Positions 24,901 through 36,167 of a stretch of 64,000 nucleotides of DNA are shown piece by piece; the first letter of the stretch is position 1, and each line of letters opens with the position of its first letter. Under the pieces are notes generated by a model. The model was not told the DNA's origin and did not search any database. It saw only the letters and a program-made list of their open reading frames with translations. The position numbers and the translations under genes are program-made. Origin of the DNA: Trema orientale (lineage: Eukaryota; Streptophyta; Magnoliopsida; Rosales; Cannabaceae); assembly GCA_002914845.1 (NCBI GenBank), contig JXTC01000012.1, positions 1,014,556 through 1,078,555 of the forward strand. Direction: 5' to 3'.

Positions 24901-25112
24901 GTGAAAGGTTTTCATATCCAACAAAGAAAATTCAAGAAATTGAAGTTTTACTCTTATGCCTAAGGGTCTCTAATGTCTCTAAATTCCAAGAATAAACTCA
25001 TTCGAAGTCAAAAGTACAACTCAATTCAGAAAAATACCCAAGAAAATTCAAAAAGAGCCGGGAGTATTAAATAAGCCTACCTCTATGATACGCGAGTTCA
25101 CCGGAAGTGGAG
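21926..25112 (-). mobile_element. Gypsy-type fossil: gag/'putative gypsy transposase' domain region, split by solo LTR X2
   Basis: Minus-strand peptides around 22490-22230 (YYGVVPLQLTPN, then FAWFYYVKS, then MGRWKKSFFHF) match the pattern of the N-terminal 'putative gypsy type transposon' domain (Transposase_28) that precedes gag in many dicot Gypsy-like elements. On the other side of X2, 24533-24410 begins with a Ser-rich acidic N-terminus (MSSSENFREGNAFS). The fragment adjoins the Copia fossil on the left and X3 on the right. It may belong with the protease fragment at 11.3-13.9 kb, which has the same orientation, but that is inference. Old and broken. Confidence 0.6.
22803..24405 (-). mobile_element. 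Solo LTR of family X, copy X2
   Basis: Plus-strand ends TGTTGGGC and ACTTATCA give TG..CA termini. The flanks CTAGT (22798-22802) and CTCGT (24406-24410) fit a 5-bp target duplication with one change. 1603 bp. It is related in reverse orientation to X1 and X3 (GTAATATAGATA, GGTATATTCCTATCC and the LTR-end region) but less similar at its other end. A patch at 23830-24140 is dense in GCAGTGCCA/GGTGCTGCAG words. Confidence 0.8.
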
Positions 25113-25117
25113 AGTTT

Positions 25118-26715
25118 TGTTAACTCCATAAAATTGGAGTTATCTAGTGCTATTATGTCCTAAGTTTTGCTATGTTCTTATTTGAATTAAGTTGTTTCAA
25201 GTGTTTTTCTTGTTATTTTTATGTTTTATTTGTTTATGTTGATAGGAGAATGAAACAAAGGTGTTTGATGTGAATTAAGGTGAATTTTTGCCTCATAAAT
25301 GTGTCTTTTAAACCATTAAAATTGAAGTTCAATCTGATACGGTCGTAACAAAATAAAAATGAGGCAAATTAGAGCTCAAACGAAGAAATAGCGCACCCAG
25401 GAGGCTGAGGCACTAAACCAGCAAAAAAGTGGCACTACAACGTCAAAAGTGGTGCCACAGCGCCAACTTTTGGGAACTTTTGGCATCGCAGTGCCAAAAA
25501 TAGTGCCGCGACGTCTCCCCCCGCGTCGTAAGTCAATAATTGATAGCCGAGATCAATTTTTTGACGATCCAAAGGACCAGATCCGGCTAATCTTAGGTTT
25601 GCACGAGCCACCTCTTTAAAACCCTATCTTTGGGGTTGAAAGTGGCATATTGGGATAGACAGAAAGATAAGGAGGCAGCCACAGAAGGAAAAGAAAAAGA
25701 GGAAGAATAAGAAGAAGATATGCTCTAATCCACCATTTCTTGATTTCCTCCACAACATCAACTTTCTTGTGAGTTTTTCCTTGTATTTTCCATATTCAGA
25801 GAGTGATATTATTGAAAGCAAATATTTGAGGGATGATTTAAGAGAGCAAGAACTAAGTTTGAAGGAGGAGATTGACAACCTCCATGAATATCTTCAAGCT
25901 TTTCAAAGAGGGGGAATTCTAAAGCTCTCTTCTCTTTGAAATTTATATTTCTTGATTCTATTGTGTTGAAATACTATTATTCTCAATTTATATTATGATC
26001 TAAATATTGTCTAGTTTTACTATATGAACCAACCTAGTAACTTGTCTTTGTTTATTTCTCTCATCCTTTATTAATCAAATCCATTGTTGAGTTTTTGTTT
26101 TACCTTATACTTATTGCTTCTATTTAATTGATCACTAAATAGATTGTTGAGTGAAATTTCTATGAGTTTGGAAAGGAGATTAGAAATTTGGACTTAGATA
26201 AAACAACATAATATTACCTAGTTTGGGGTAAGTTTGTATAGGATAGGAATATACCTATGTGACTTGTGTAACCTTTGTGTGAGAATTACTAAACTTAATG
26301 AATCTAATCAATTTATGTTAGGAGTAACATATTAACTTGTCTAGGTATTTTTACTTATGTCTTGGAAATGAGTTCGTGAATATATTTGAATTCTCGGTTG
26401 ACAACTCTAGTGGATAAATTAATTTGAGAAAGAAATTGTGAAATGGCATGACAAGAGAACGGTTGGGGAATTAGTAAACCTAGACATTTTTCTTATTATT
26501 TTATCTTTTTTTCGTTTGCATGCTAGTTTAGTTTTTTTTTAATTTTATTTCCCAAAAATCTATATTTTCGTTATTTGGATAAAGTTAGGATTGACCAATT
26601 TTAATCAATTCTCGTGGGTTCGATACTCTAACTCCTAAATCTATATTACTTGTGACCGTGTGCACTTGCACGGGATCGTGTGAGTATAATTTATAGTTGC
26701 ACATTCCAATATACA
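25118..26715 (+). mobile_element. Solo LTR of family X, copy X3
   Basis: It starts TGTTAACTCCATAA and ends CCAATATACA, with perfect 5-bp target duplications AGTTT at 25113-25117 and 26716-26720. 1598 bp, no coding. Same subfamily as X1: GTTATCTAGTGCTATT near the start and TATTACTTGTGACCG near the end in both. Confidence 0.88.
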
Positions 26716-26720
26716 AGTTT

Positions 26721-27386
26721 GCTTCCTTGCCGGAGAATCCGACGTAGTAGACAAATTGCCGCCGCAAATAGTTGGATTGTGAGAAGTTTTTTAAGCTTTG
26801 GTTTTCTAGAGTATTTTGGAAATTTCGGAGAAAGCAGAAAAGTAAAAATGGAGAGAAACCTCTCTCTTAAATACCCAAATACTTGAAAGATCTCAACTGT
26901 TAAGGAAGGCAATTATGTCACTTTCTTTGGAAAAGAAAGAATGTCGCTTGGAGCTCTAACCACTCCGAGGAACTTTTTTGAATATGGTCGCATTTCGAAA
27001 ACCACAGCACTCGAAAAGATAAGGCTCTTCAAAGAATCAATCTTTTCATGATAGTGCATTATTGAAAGGGTAAAATCTGTTGATATTTGAGATGTTGTAA
27101 CATTACTGTCTGTGTTGACTAACAGTGATTCTGGGTTGATGTTGCAACATCACTGGAATATTTGTCCTGATATTTTTGAACGTGTTTGTCCAAATTTTAC
27201 AGCTGTTATATGATTGAATATCTGTTCAATTAGTTGTGTTTTGATCAAAAATATTAATATTTAATGTTTGCCTTGTAGGAAATTATATTTACATATTTCC
27301 TTCTTATTTAGGCATGAATTAATGAACATTGATTATTGTGTGATTACTAATATTAGTGAATTTATAGTGAATATGTCCATTATCAG
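26721..27386. other. Unassigned TE-rich sequence
   Basis: No gene. 26721-27040 may continue the Gypsy fragment interrupted by X3. 27060-27386 is AT-rich and ends in TATCAG, a possible intron end before the LRR fragment. Confidence 0.35.
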
Positions 27387-27490
27387 CTATTAAAGCTTTA
27401 AAGAGGCTGGACTTAAGTGGTTCGGGAATCACAGAACTACCCGAGGGCATGGACAGGTTAACCAACTTGAGAGACCTAAGTCTTGTTCTT
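27387..27490 (+). pseudogene. NB-LRR resistance-gene LRR fragment
   Basis: After a possible splice acceptor (TATCAG, 27381-27386) the frame reads LKRLDLSGSGITELPEGMDR and then LTNLRDLSL. This is the pattern of LRRs in CC-NB-LRR proteins of the RPS2 type. About 30 residues survive before the frame enters a 214-bp repeat that is duplicated 1.5 kb downstream. No NB-ARC or other part is visible nearby. This is a relocated or captured piece of a host gene, not a functional gene. Confidence 0.65.
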
Positions 27491-27496
27491 ACTCCT

Positions 27497-27710
27497 GTTG
27501 AAGCGGGACTTGCAGATCTTATGATGTGTCTCGTTGAAGCAGGAAAATATTAGCACGGTGTGGGATGCCCCTTTGACGAGGGAAAGAGTTTTCAAAAACC
27601 TCACATGATAGTCGCACCTTATTTTACTCTTGGCCAGAGTTTTCGCCCAATGTTATCACGGCCTATCGGTTTACGGGACTAGCAATGTACTAAGGGGCCC
27701 AACTATGAAT
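27497..27710 (+). repeat. 214-bp direct repeat, copy 1
   Basis: Matches 28982-29195 at about 85-90% by eye, same length, from GTTGAAGC to CCCAACTATGAAT. Shared words include GTTTTCAAAAACCTCACA and GTCGCACCTTATTTTACT. No coding recognised. Confidence 0.85.
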
Positions 27711-28632
27711 TAATGCATTAAGATAGTTGAACAAGACCGAAATAAGAACTATCACCAAATCAGAAAACTTGATCTTAAAATGACCCAGAAGTATACAAAT
27801 CACTTAAGGTACTTAGCAGCCAATAACTAGCATTGAAAAACTATTTAAAAGTATTAAAATATGAATGCTAGTTCATTAGACTCAAACTAGTCAAGTTAAG
27901 TTTTAAGTGGGATTTTGAATTTGTAGTGAATTTCCTTTATTTCAGCTCTTAAACCTAAGCTATTATTTGATGAATAATGGTCCTAGGAACCCTTATATAT
28001 TGCTAGAAACATAAAATTTAAGTGGAGGGTTAAAGTTAAACCTAAAGCCCCAAAGTTTACTATTTATGGAGTTAGGTATTTTTATGTGTAGTAGATTAAG
28101 TTTTCTATAATTGTAATCTAATAATTAGACTTGGAGTGTATATTTTATTAATCCTATTAGTTATTACACTTATTTGGTGGCTGGTTGTGATGGCACACAA
28201 GGGTAAAAGTGGTTTAGACTTTCTCCAAATAGAAAGGAATTAAAGTGCACTTAGGTTGTACCGAAAGATCCTATTTGATATATATACGTGGGAATTGGAT
28301 TGTTAATTATTATTACAGGTTTAAAACCATGATTTTAATCATATAGGAATACCCTAAAAATAGGGGAGGTGCTGTCCAAATATTTTTAAAATGAAATGAC
28401 ACCATTTAGGAGCAAATGGACTAGTTTTTACAAAATTATGTGTCATTTTCGATCATTTCACTAATAAACTAGCATTCATATTTTATACTTTTAAACAGTT
28501 TTTCAATTCTAATTATTGGCGGCTAAGTACATTAAGTGATTTATATACTTCAAAGTCATTTTAAGATCAAGTTTTCTAATTTGGTGATAGTTCTGATTTC
28601 GGTCTTGTTCAAGTATCTTAGTGCATTTATTT
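27711..28632. mobile_element. Foldback-type element with about 170-bp inverted arms
   Basis: The left arm (27711-27880) and right arm (28460-28632) are reverse complements with scattered mismatches. Shared landmarks are TTGAACAAGACCGAAAT, AGAACTATCACCAAAT, AACTTGATCTTAAAATGAC and ATGAATGCTAGTT. The 580-bp centre has no coding capacity. It begins exactly at the end of the first 214-bp repeat. No target duplication resolved. Confidence 0.75.
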
Positions 28633-28981
28633 TAGTAAAATGTACATCTTGAATAAAAGAATTTCATGACAGGTGATTGGCATACCAATCTCAAGAGGAT
28701 ATTGACTCTTTCCACTATCAATTTCTATTTAGGATACGAGATAAGTAAAGACTTACAACTGCATCACAAGAACTAGATAGAAGATGTCATTATGTGAAAC
28801 TTGTTTATTCTTGAAAGTTGTGAAATGGCATTTGCATTACATGTCTTGCATGTAAATAAAGAATTGTAATACAAAGTATTCAAAAATGAGTGCCATTGTA
28901 CCAATTTTATAAGATAAGTTTTTATGGCAATTGTTAGTCTGTCAGAGCTAGGTAGGTAAATCTATTGATGCAGACTCTCCC
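28633..28981. other. Unassigned spacer
   Basis: About 350 bp between the foldback element and the second 214-bp repeat. No gene or repeat recognised. Confidence 0.4.
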
Positions 28982-29195
28982 GTTGAAGCAGGACTTGCGG
29001 ATCTTGTGATGTGTCTTATTGAATCGGGACAATATTAGCGCGGTGTGGGATACCCTTTTGATGAGGGAAGGAGTTTTCAAAAACCTCACACGACGGTCGC
29101 ACCTTATTTTACTTTTGGCCAGAGTTTCCGCCCTTAATTATCACGGTCTATCAACCTACGGAACTAGCAATGTGCTATGGGACCCAACTATGAAT
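28982..29195 (+). repeat. 214-bp direct repeat, copy 2
   Basis: Partner of 27497-27710. After TATGAAT the flanking sequence differs from copy 1. Confidence 0.85.
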
Positions 29196-29688
29196 ATTTT
29201 TTAAAGAAAATATATGGACTCAATTGTGTAAGAAAGAAATGGGTACAATGGGAACTTTATGAGAATTTAAAGCATACATAAACATGCGTAGTTTTTACTT
29301 ACTAAGCTTTAGCTTATTTTAATCTTGTGATGCAGATGAGGAGGCATATTTTGGTGTTGACTAGCTGGTTGCATGGCCTGCCTTTTGTCTCCATGATCAT
29401 ATTGATGTGGATGAGCTTGACTAATGGGCGACATTTTTGTTTTGAGATATTTTGGTATAATGTAAATACTACTGCTAATGACAAAACAAACTGGTTAAAA
29501 CCCGTTTTATTTGAACATTTTGTAAAGACTCTTTTGACAAGAAATACCATGCAGTTGCCTTAATTTAAAAGTTTTAGAAAGTTAAAAATTGCCTACCTTT
29601 TTACAAAACTAAAATTATGGTTTAAGAAAAAGTAATACTTTATAGTTTGGCTGTATATGACAATACGGTTAAACTAGGGGGCGTTACA
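29196..29688 (-). mobile_element. Possible LTR terminus (Gypsy type)
   Basis: The stretch ends GGGGGCGTTACA. Reversed, this reads TGTAACGCCCCC, the usual start of many plant Gypsy LTRs. No matching second LTR, primer site or coding region was found, so the call is weak. Confidence 0.35.
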
Positions 29689-30501
29689 TGTACGATCTAA
29701 AAAATGAGTATAAGTCTACGGTTCAAAATCATATATACTCAGGCTCGCCTATTGAGCAAATGTGCGAGCTAACGAGTGAGTTGTTATATGCAATCTGTCT
29801 ATCAACTTGGTCGACTCTTCAATATGTCACGATGCGATCTCATCCGCATGAGGTCAATAAGTTCGAGAATTCACGCTCTAGACAACATGCGAGTTGCGGC
29901 GAATTAATCACCACTAGTATATTACAGAATACAAGCGTGAAAAACAAAGTCAATCACAATTACCAAGATTGTCATCTAACTGTATCAAGATTCGGTATTT
30001 TAGGAAGACCAATTTCCCTCCAGAAATCCCACTTGATGTAAAAGTCCCCCGTCCCTTAACTATAAATAAGGGGGAGAAACAACATGTAAAAAAGGAGACA
30101 AAATGTACAAGTAATACTTTCTCTCTCTCCATAATGGATGTATGCCAAATTACACTTAGTGGAACTACTCTAAATCTATGTGCAATTTATCTTAATTCCT
30201 ATCGTTCATCTAAATTTTTGTCGTTTATCATTGTTTTTCCAAAAAACACATATATTAGTTGTTGGTTTAAATGGTTACAACAATATTTATCCATAGATGA
30301 TTACAATGGTTTAGGCCATTAGATCTAATATCCTATGGTGGTGATTAGTTTGGTGGTTGGCCAAAAAAATTTAATGCTATTTATTATCATCAAAAAAATT
30401 TAATACTATCACTACTTTTTTTAGTATCTATTCATGGTCACAAAAAAATTATAACCATTGAGAAGTCCTCCATTAATTGTTATACTAATTTTTGATATCA
30501 A
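29689..30501 (+). mobile_element. LTR-like fragment ending in the 25-bp edge sequence
   Basis: It contains a promoter-like ACTATAAATAAGG at about 30058-30070 and ends with the same 25-bp LTR-end-like sequence found reversed at 11266-11290. No coding domain is recognised; the open frames here look accidental. Confidence 0.45.
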
Positions 30502-31551
30502 CAACTCTAAATAAAGAGACCTTTAATTTGATTTGGTTTAGTTAACGTGAAGCTTAATGTACCTCTTTTTCCAGGCATTAGATGATCACTTGGGGGATCA
30601 CCGATCAGTTTGCCAATGTGCACCCAAATGTGAAATGGCATCGAGTCAAGTCAACTTAAGGTCTATTTAAGTCTTCCAAGACAAACCCTTTTCTACATTA
30701 TCACTTTAATTTTCCACACAACAAATATTTCATTGGATGGTATGAAATGTTCAGTTCAAATAATCTACTTGATATAAATCTGGTGCTTAATTATTGGTTT
30801 ATTTTATTTTCGGTTTTCTCCCTTGAGAATAAACAATGAAAAAGGAAAGCAATGATGTCAAATATAAATTATGGGATTAGTTTGGAGCCATTTTAACGTC
30901 GTCGCCTGGTGTTAACAATTTTCCACCATATGGCATCACACCACATGATATCATACATTTTCTAGATACCATGGAAATTCAAATATTTAGTTGGGTGTCG
31001 TATACCTATGCGATTCTTATTCCACTTATTACTTTTCGTGAATAAGTATTTATTGCTTTATTAGAAAGAGTCCACTAGTTCAGATTTTAATTTATAACCA
31101 TGTTTCTTGTTATGTAATGTCAATAACTCTAAACTCTTGCATGTGATAAAAAGCAATCTACAATGTGAACGGACAACTGATTCTAAACTAAGTCACTGTC
31201 ACTTTTTTACTAGCGAAGACAAATTTTTTATCGCCACTACTCGTGGGCTTTTTTTTTTTCTGCTTGAAGCCACTACTTGTGTTTATTGCAACATGTATCA
31301 CATCTTCTAGATTAAAAGCAAGACTAGAAATATTGAACAGGAAAATGAGCCAAAAGAACACGAGTTGGGATGACGGATTGGTGGAACCGGAAAACACGTG
31401 ACACACCCCTTGTTTTCCATAAAGCTAAAATGCACTGCTCGTGCGGTCTGCTATTCTTCCTTCAACAATACAAACTTGGAAATATACAAACAAAAGTACT
31501 GTACGGTTGGTCTAGCATACAAGTAGTCAAAATCTAAGTTAGAAGTAACAC
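30502..31551 (+). repeat. Array half-unit U1
   Basis: Collinear with U2 (39592-40595) and U3 (50738-51780). Shared landmarks in order: CCTTTAATTTG, GGGGATCACCGATCAGTTTG, AGTCAAGTCAACTT, TTATTCCACTTATTACTTTTCG, ACAATGTGAACGGACAACTG, and AGTACTGTACGG at the end. Non-coding. Confidence 0.85.
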
Positions 31552-31919
31552 CAGAGCCAAAAATCTATTTCAGGGGGCAAATATGAAAATCTAAATTTTA
31601 AGCGCAATTACTAATAAAATTTTGGTTTGTTAACATATTTTTCAAGTTTAATCTATAATATTTAGATTGTAATCTAAAATTGATTATTCTTATCTCGTAT
31701 TTATAATAAATTATACAAAGTAAATTCTAACACTGTTTAATGTTATATTATCATTATTTTCTTAAATATAGAATAGACAGTATAAATTTCATTTAAAAAA
31801 TCTTCCAAATTAGAGATAGAAAATGACTTATATTTCAAAGCTTATATACTACCCAGGAAACTAAAACAAAAATGATATAAGATTTTACAAATTTATAAAC
31901 ATGTTGCATATTAGATGAT

Positions 31920-32072
31920 GGGCATAGATGTAGTCCCCTCAAGGGGTCGGTCCCGTTCATGTTTTGGCCAATACATGTCATATTTGACTAATATAGTGTT
32001 AGTTAAAACGTGACTCATGTTGGTCAAAATATGAACGGGACTGGTCCCATCAAGGGGACTACATCCGTGGCC
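31920..32072. mobile_element. Mutator-type MITE with perfect 9-bp target duplication
   Basis: The two halves are inverted: GATGTAGTCCCCTCAAGGGG near the left end against its near reverse complement near 32050, then CCCGTTCATGTTTTGGCCAA against TTGGTCAAAATATGAACGGG. TTAGATGAT flanks it at 31911-31919 and 32073-32081. 153 bp, a near-complete hairpin. Confidence 0.92.
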
Positions 32073-32184
32073 TTAGATGATATATATATATACACATTTT
32101 AAATAAAATATCATAAACAAAATATGTATGTAAATCAAAATTTTGACAAATCTACCAATATATATATCTACCAATACATATATA

Positions 32185-34102
32185 TGTTTTGGGGTATTAG
32201 TCTAATTTTTAGATTAACCCAAATACATGCGTTATTCCTAATTAATTATGTACCTAACATAATTTGGATGAGGCTATAATCAAGATAATTGGACCATAAG
32301 TTGGCAAGCTCCTATCTACTTGGCAAGAATTCATTGGACAAGACTTCAAGCCTTGACACATCACTATCTCTTAGCCTACAAGGTGAAGCCATCAAATACT
32401 ATGAAGACACTTCATTAACTTGGACAAGAAGCAAAGCTTGTCTATGAGAGTTTGACATCTCAACAATGTTCTAGAATATTCTAGAAACTACTTAGTATGG
32501 AAGGCAAACTCAACTTCAAGTACAAGCTACTCCAAAGTCTCTAGAAGTTTACATCTAATCCTACAAGTACTTGTAGGATAAGTACTTTTGAGCTAAGTAC
32601 TTGCAACCTAAGCACTTGTATTTACAAGTACTTCTACCTTAAGTACTTATTCACCAATATCTTATAACTACAAGCTAGCTTACAAGAGGTTGACACCTCA
32701 TTCTCTTGAAGTAGAAGTTATCTTATAGTATAAGGAAAATTTGCCTATAAATAGAAAGGTACCCCCTTCATTTTGGAATAACTATTCAGCTCCTAAATTT
32801 CTAATACAATTTTCTTTTCATTTTGCTTCCAAACGTGCTCTCTCTCTCTCTCTCTCTCTTGTTCTTGTGTTCACCCAAAGCTCTCAAGGTTCTTTTCTCT
32901 CTTTTTCTTGCTTCAATCCCAATCCGAGGATATACCACCAACACAACTACCAACATCACCACCACCACCTCCATCATCTTGTTTAAGCCGTAGCCCATTA
33001 TTACCAATTCATCTCACCTTTGTTGAGCCCAATTCACGTGCATGTTACTTTGCATAAATCCAATTTATATCCTCATCATTTCTTCTCTATAAACACCATG
33101 GGTGAAAGCATATATATGCACAAGACCTCATAATATCATCACTTCATCAATGCGTGGTCACTTTGCCTCCACCTTGTTCACGTTCTATGCACTAAGTCTT
33201 TCTTTTATATATCTTTTATTAATTTTATGTTTCCATTATCATATTAGTATTATTGTCCAATCCGTTTCTTTATCTCTTCACTTTATATATTTTCATATAC
33301 ATTTTTCCATATATATGTATATATAGAACTTCATCAATTAGTTTCTTTTTAGTGTTGATATTTCCTTAAATATTTATATAAAGCCTAGATATTTTTGTAT
33401 GTCTATTTTCTAAGCCCACACCTATTTATTCACATATCCTAGGCCCAATAATTACTTTTCTATCATCTTTCTATCATTTAATTATTGTTATTATACCATC
33501 TTTTTCTTACACACATTTTTCTAACTTGTTTCACAAGTTATTTTGCATGCAGGCTTTAATATTCGCACTTCAGTGATCTGTGGGTACCGAGCTATTCTCC
33601 TCGAACTCTGTGCTTGATCTGTGGCACAAGTTTGGGATCTCGTGTTCTATCACTATCTTTTACTAATAATTTATCTAACCCCTCATTGACTTCTAGTTGA
33701 CACTATGGTCGGTTTATTCGCCTCCGTCAACTAGATTCCTTACCATATTATTATATTATTGTCGACAGGAATGCCGTGGGAAGTGTCGTTCTTTGCGACT
33801 GCCTATCGGGACTTCGATACGTAGTGTCAGCATTGTGATAGCACTTATGTTATTATTACGCTATTATTATTATTACTATATCGTAAGTACATTATCCGTG
33901 CAACCGCTAACGTGGCAAGGACGCTGTGGGAAGTGTCGTCTTCTATATCGACTGTCCATCAGGACTTCGACACGTAGATAGTGTTGCGATAGCTCTTACA
34001 CCCGTGCACTCTTTGTAATCTAATCCTAGTTATTCTCTGCTTTGTTTTAATTAATCACAGGTCCCGTTAATTAATCAGAGCACGAGGTCAAAATCCCGAA
34101 CA
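32185..34102 (+). mobile_element. Solo LTR, Gypsy-like, 1918 bp
   Basis: It starts TGTTTTGGGG and ends CCCGAACA, with ATATA at 32180-32184 and 34103-34107 as target duplication (weak support in AT-rich DNA). It contains a TATA box in CCTATAAATAGAAAGG (about 32744-32759), a CT microsatellite (about 32838-32860), CAC-rich sequence, and an internal duplication with a 150-bp period (33762-33855 and 33912-34005, sharing GTGGGAAGTGTCGT and GGACTTCGA). No internal coding region, hence solo. Confidence 0.75.
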
Positions 34103-34490
34103 ATATATATATAAGCACAATCACAAATTTATAAATTTATTCAACATAAAATTATTTTTTCTAGTTTTGCAAGAAGCCTGATATTATATAACAATTGATC
34201 GTTGTTAAAACTAATAAAATTCTAAGAATCAAACAAGTTTTGATAAAAGTTAGAGAGAAAAAAGTTTAGAGAAGTAAAAAAAAAATTCAAATTTAATAGA
34301 TTAATAGTATTTGAGGATTAGAGAAATAACTAAAATCTAATTTTGGAATGGGGTAAAATATAAGAAATTAGAATTTAATGTGAAAATGTATTAATTAATT
34401 GCTATAATATATAAATATTACATATACGTATATGTAAATTTTTTTACACAAAAATCATGCCCCTTTTTCCTATACGTGGCTTCGCCACTG

Positions 34491-36038
34491 ATTTGGAGTG
34501 AAGTCTTCCCTCCACACACGTGGGGTATCAATTTTTTTTTTTTTTTGGTCTGTATTGATTATTAAATCGTTAGAAAAGTGTCATTTGGGTCGTTGTTGGT
34601 GCAAAATTTTGGCAGAGCACTATTGGGCAGGTTGAGTACTCGTTGAGTGCTGAAGCTGAGAATAATCGTCAATGTGTTTGAGGTCCAAACCTATGCTCGA
34701 ATTAATAGTATCAACACCATATAGGTTCTCTCGAATCAAGACATTGCCAATGAGGAGTAGTGCACTGATGTGGTACCTGTTAAGGGCACACCAACGGTCA
34801 AGTCAGTTCTCGGATCTAGAGTGAAAGATTTGGACATGAAAGAGTGATTCTTCCTAATATTGGGGTAGGTGAGTTCTTAAATAGTCATATGAGAATTGCC
34901 CTCCACCGCAGATGGTGATATAGTAATATGGACCATTCATTTGGATAGTACCAGCTTGATTGGACATTTTTGCTGACTGTTATGCAGCTACTTGGCCGTG
35001 TCAGATGACAACGGCAATGGAGTGCCTGGCATAATAGTCATATCGTGTTCCATGATAACGGCATTTACCGATGGCACGAGCCAGTTGTAAGGGTCGTTTC
35101 CGATTTTACTCTAGGGGTTTGGGTACTGAGGAGAGAGTATTCTCCTCTTCAGCTACTTAGGATGAACAATATCAGAGTCCTTGGGATAAGCCGAGAGTGA
35201 ATACACTTCTTGGTTTTCATAATCGAGACTTGACTTCTCGGCCAGGATCTAGTCAGGTTCTAAGAAATTACCCCCTAACAGTCCCTAATTTTTGAACTTT
35301 TATCATTTTAGTCCTTAAACAATTAAAAATATTTCATGTTAGTCCTCAGACACTTTGTTAGTTAACATTTCATTAAATTTAAGGGCAACATAACAATTAC
35401 ATACAAAATTCAAGTTTAGTATTAGTCTCTAAATTTTGAAAAAATTTCATTTTGGTTTCTTTTTGTTAATATTTAACGGATGTTGTTAAAAAGGACTAGT
35501 AAAGAACAATTTTTAAAAAGAGTAATACTAGAGACACCAAATATTTACACCCAAAACTTACACCACATGATGTGGCATCCAATTTAACCATTAAATCTTA
35601 AATGGTGTAGTCCCACTTTAAATAAGATAGTGGCTGAAATGGATGCCACATCATGTGGTGTAAGTTTTTAGTGTAAAATTTTAGTGTCTCAATCATTACT
35701 CTTTTAAAAATTTAAGAGCCATAATGAGAAATTTTAATATTTAGATTTCAAAATAAATAAATAAAAGGAACATAAACCATCAAGTGGAGTGGGTTCTGAT
35801 TTGTAGCAGCACAATTGTTACTTTAATAATTAGTTGAGTGAGAAAAGGATTAGGTTTGTGTTTATTTAGTCTTTTCTCTTCTCTAGAATAACGAGAAATA
35901 AGAAAGAGGTCAGTATCTTATGGTTTAGTTCTATGGATGGATTGTAAAATTATGGGAAAAGATTATGCTTGGGTGAAGTTTAAAAAACAAGATATAATTT
36001 TTAGTAAATAGCATCATCATGGCTTCTTATATACACAC
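34491..36038 (+). repeat. Array half-unit V1
   Basis: Collinear with V2 (41727-43203 joined to 50097-50737). Both have GAAGTCTT.CCTCCACAC, GAATAATC.T.GATATG/CAATGTG, GGTACCAG/CGTAGTAC blocks, GGATCTAGTC, ACATACAAAATTCAA, and a final CTTCTTAT.TA.ACACAC. It holds a MITE (35520-35701). It lacks the hAT-like element that V2 carries, so it shows the empty site near 34955. Confidence 0.85.
35520..35701. mobile_element. Mutator-type MITE with perfect 9-bp target duplication
   Basis: GAGTAATACTAGAGACACC and its inverted partner at the right end, then an inner perfect pair around CTTACACCACATGATGTGG. TTTTAAAAA flanks it at 35511-35519 and 35702-35710. V2 at about 50385 shows the uninterrupted site. 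182 bp; same family as 10971-11153. Confidence 0.92.
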
Positions 36039-36167
36039 TGTTAGTTTTAAAAACGATTTTCGCAGCGGAAGATTGGCCCAAGAACATTCAAAAATTTCTC
36101 AAAATAATTGATTATATCACAGCAAATAAAATCATACAATGAGAATAGATCTCATATCTCTTGTAAC

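Larger units (their letters stand above)
11266..30501. other. 19.2-kb block of nested elements splitting array units V0 and U1
   Basis: The block sits exactly where V should join U; the intact V-U join is seen at 50737. Its two edges are inverted matches of about 25 bp: 11266-11290 starts TTGATACC and ends GTATAACAA, and 30477-30501 is the same sequence reversed with one mismatch. Each looks like the 3' end of an LTR facing outward. Inside are Gypsy pieces, a Copia fossil, three solo LTRs, a foldback element and a resistance-gene fragment. No single parent element explains the whole block. Confidence 0.6.
31552..34490. mobile_element. hAT-like non-autonomous element carrying later insertions
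   Basis: The right end reversed reads CAGTGGCGAAGCCACG...GGGGCA, a common terminus of plant hAT-type non-autonomous elements. The left end CAGAGCC...GGGGGCA resembles it with gaps. It separates U1 from V1. Removing the MITE (31920-32072) and the solo LTR (32185-34102) leaves about 850 bp of AT-rich filler. I could not confirm the 8-bp target duplication. Confidence 0.5.

Noticed and set aside
29688-30322. Two overlapping 117-codon ORFs
   Set aside because: They fall in an LTR-like fragment, overlap in different frames and show no domain.
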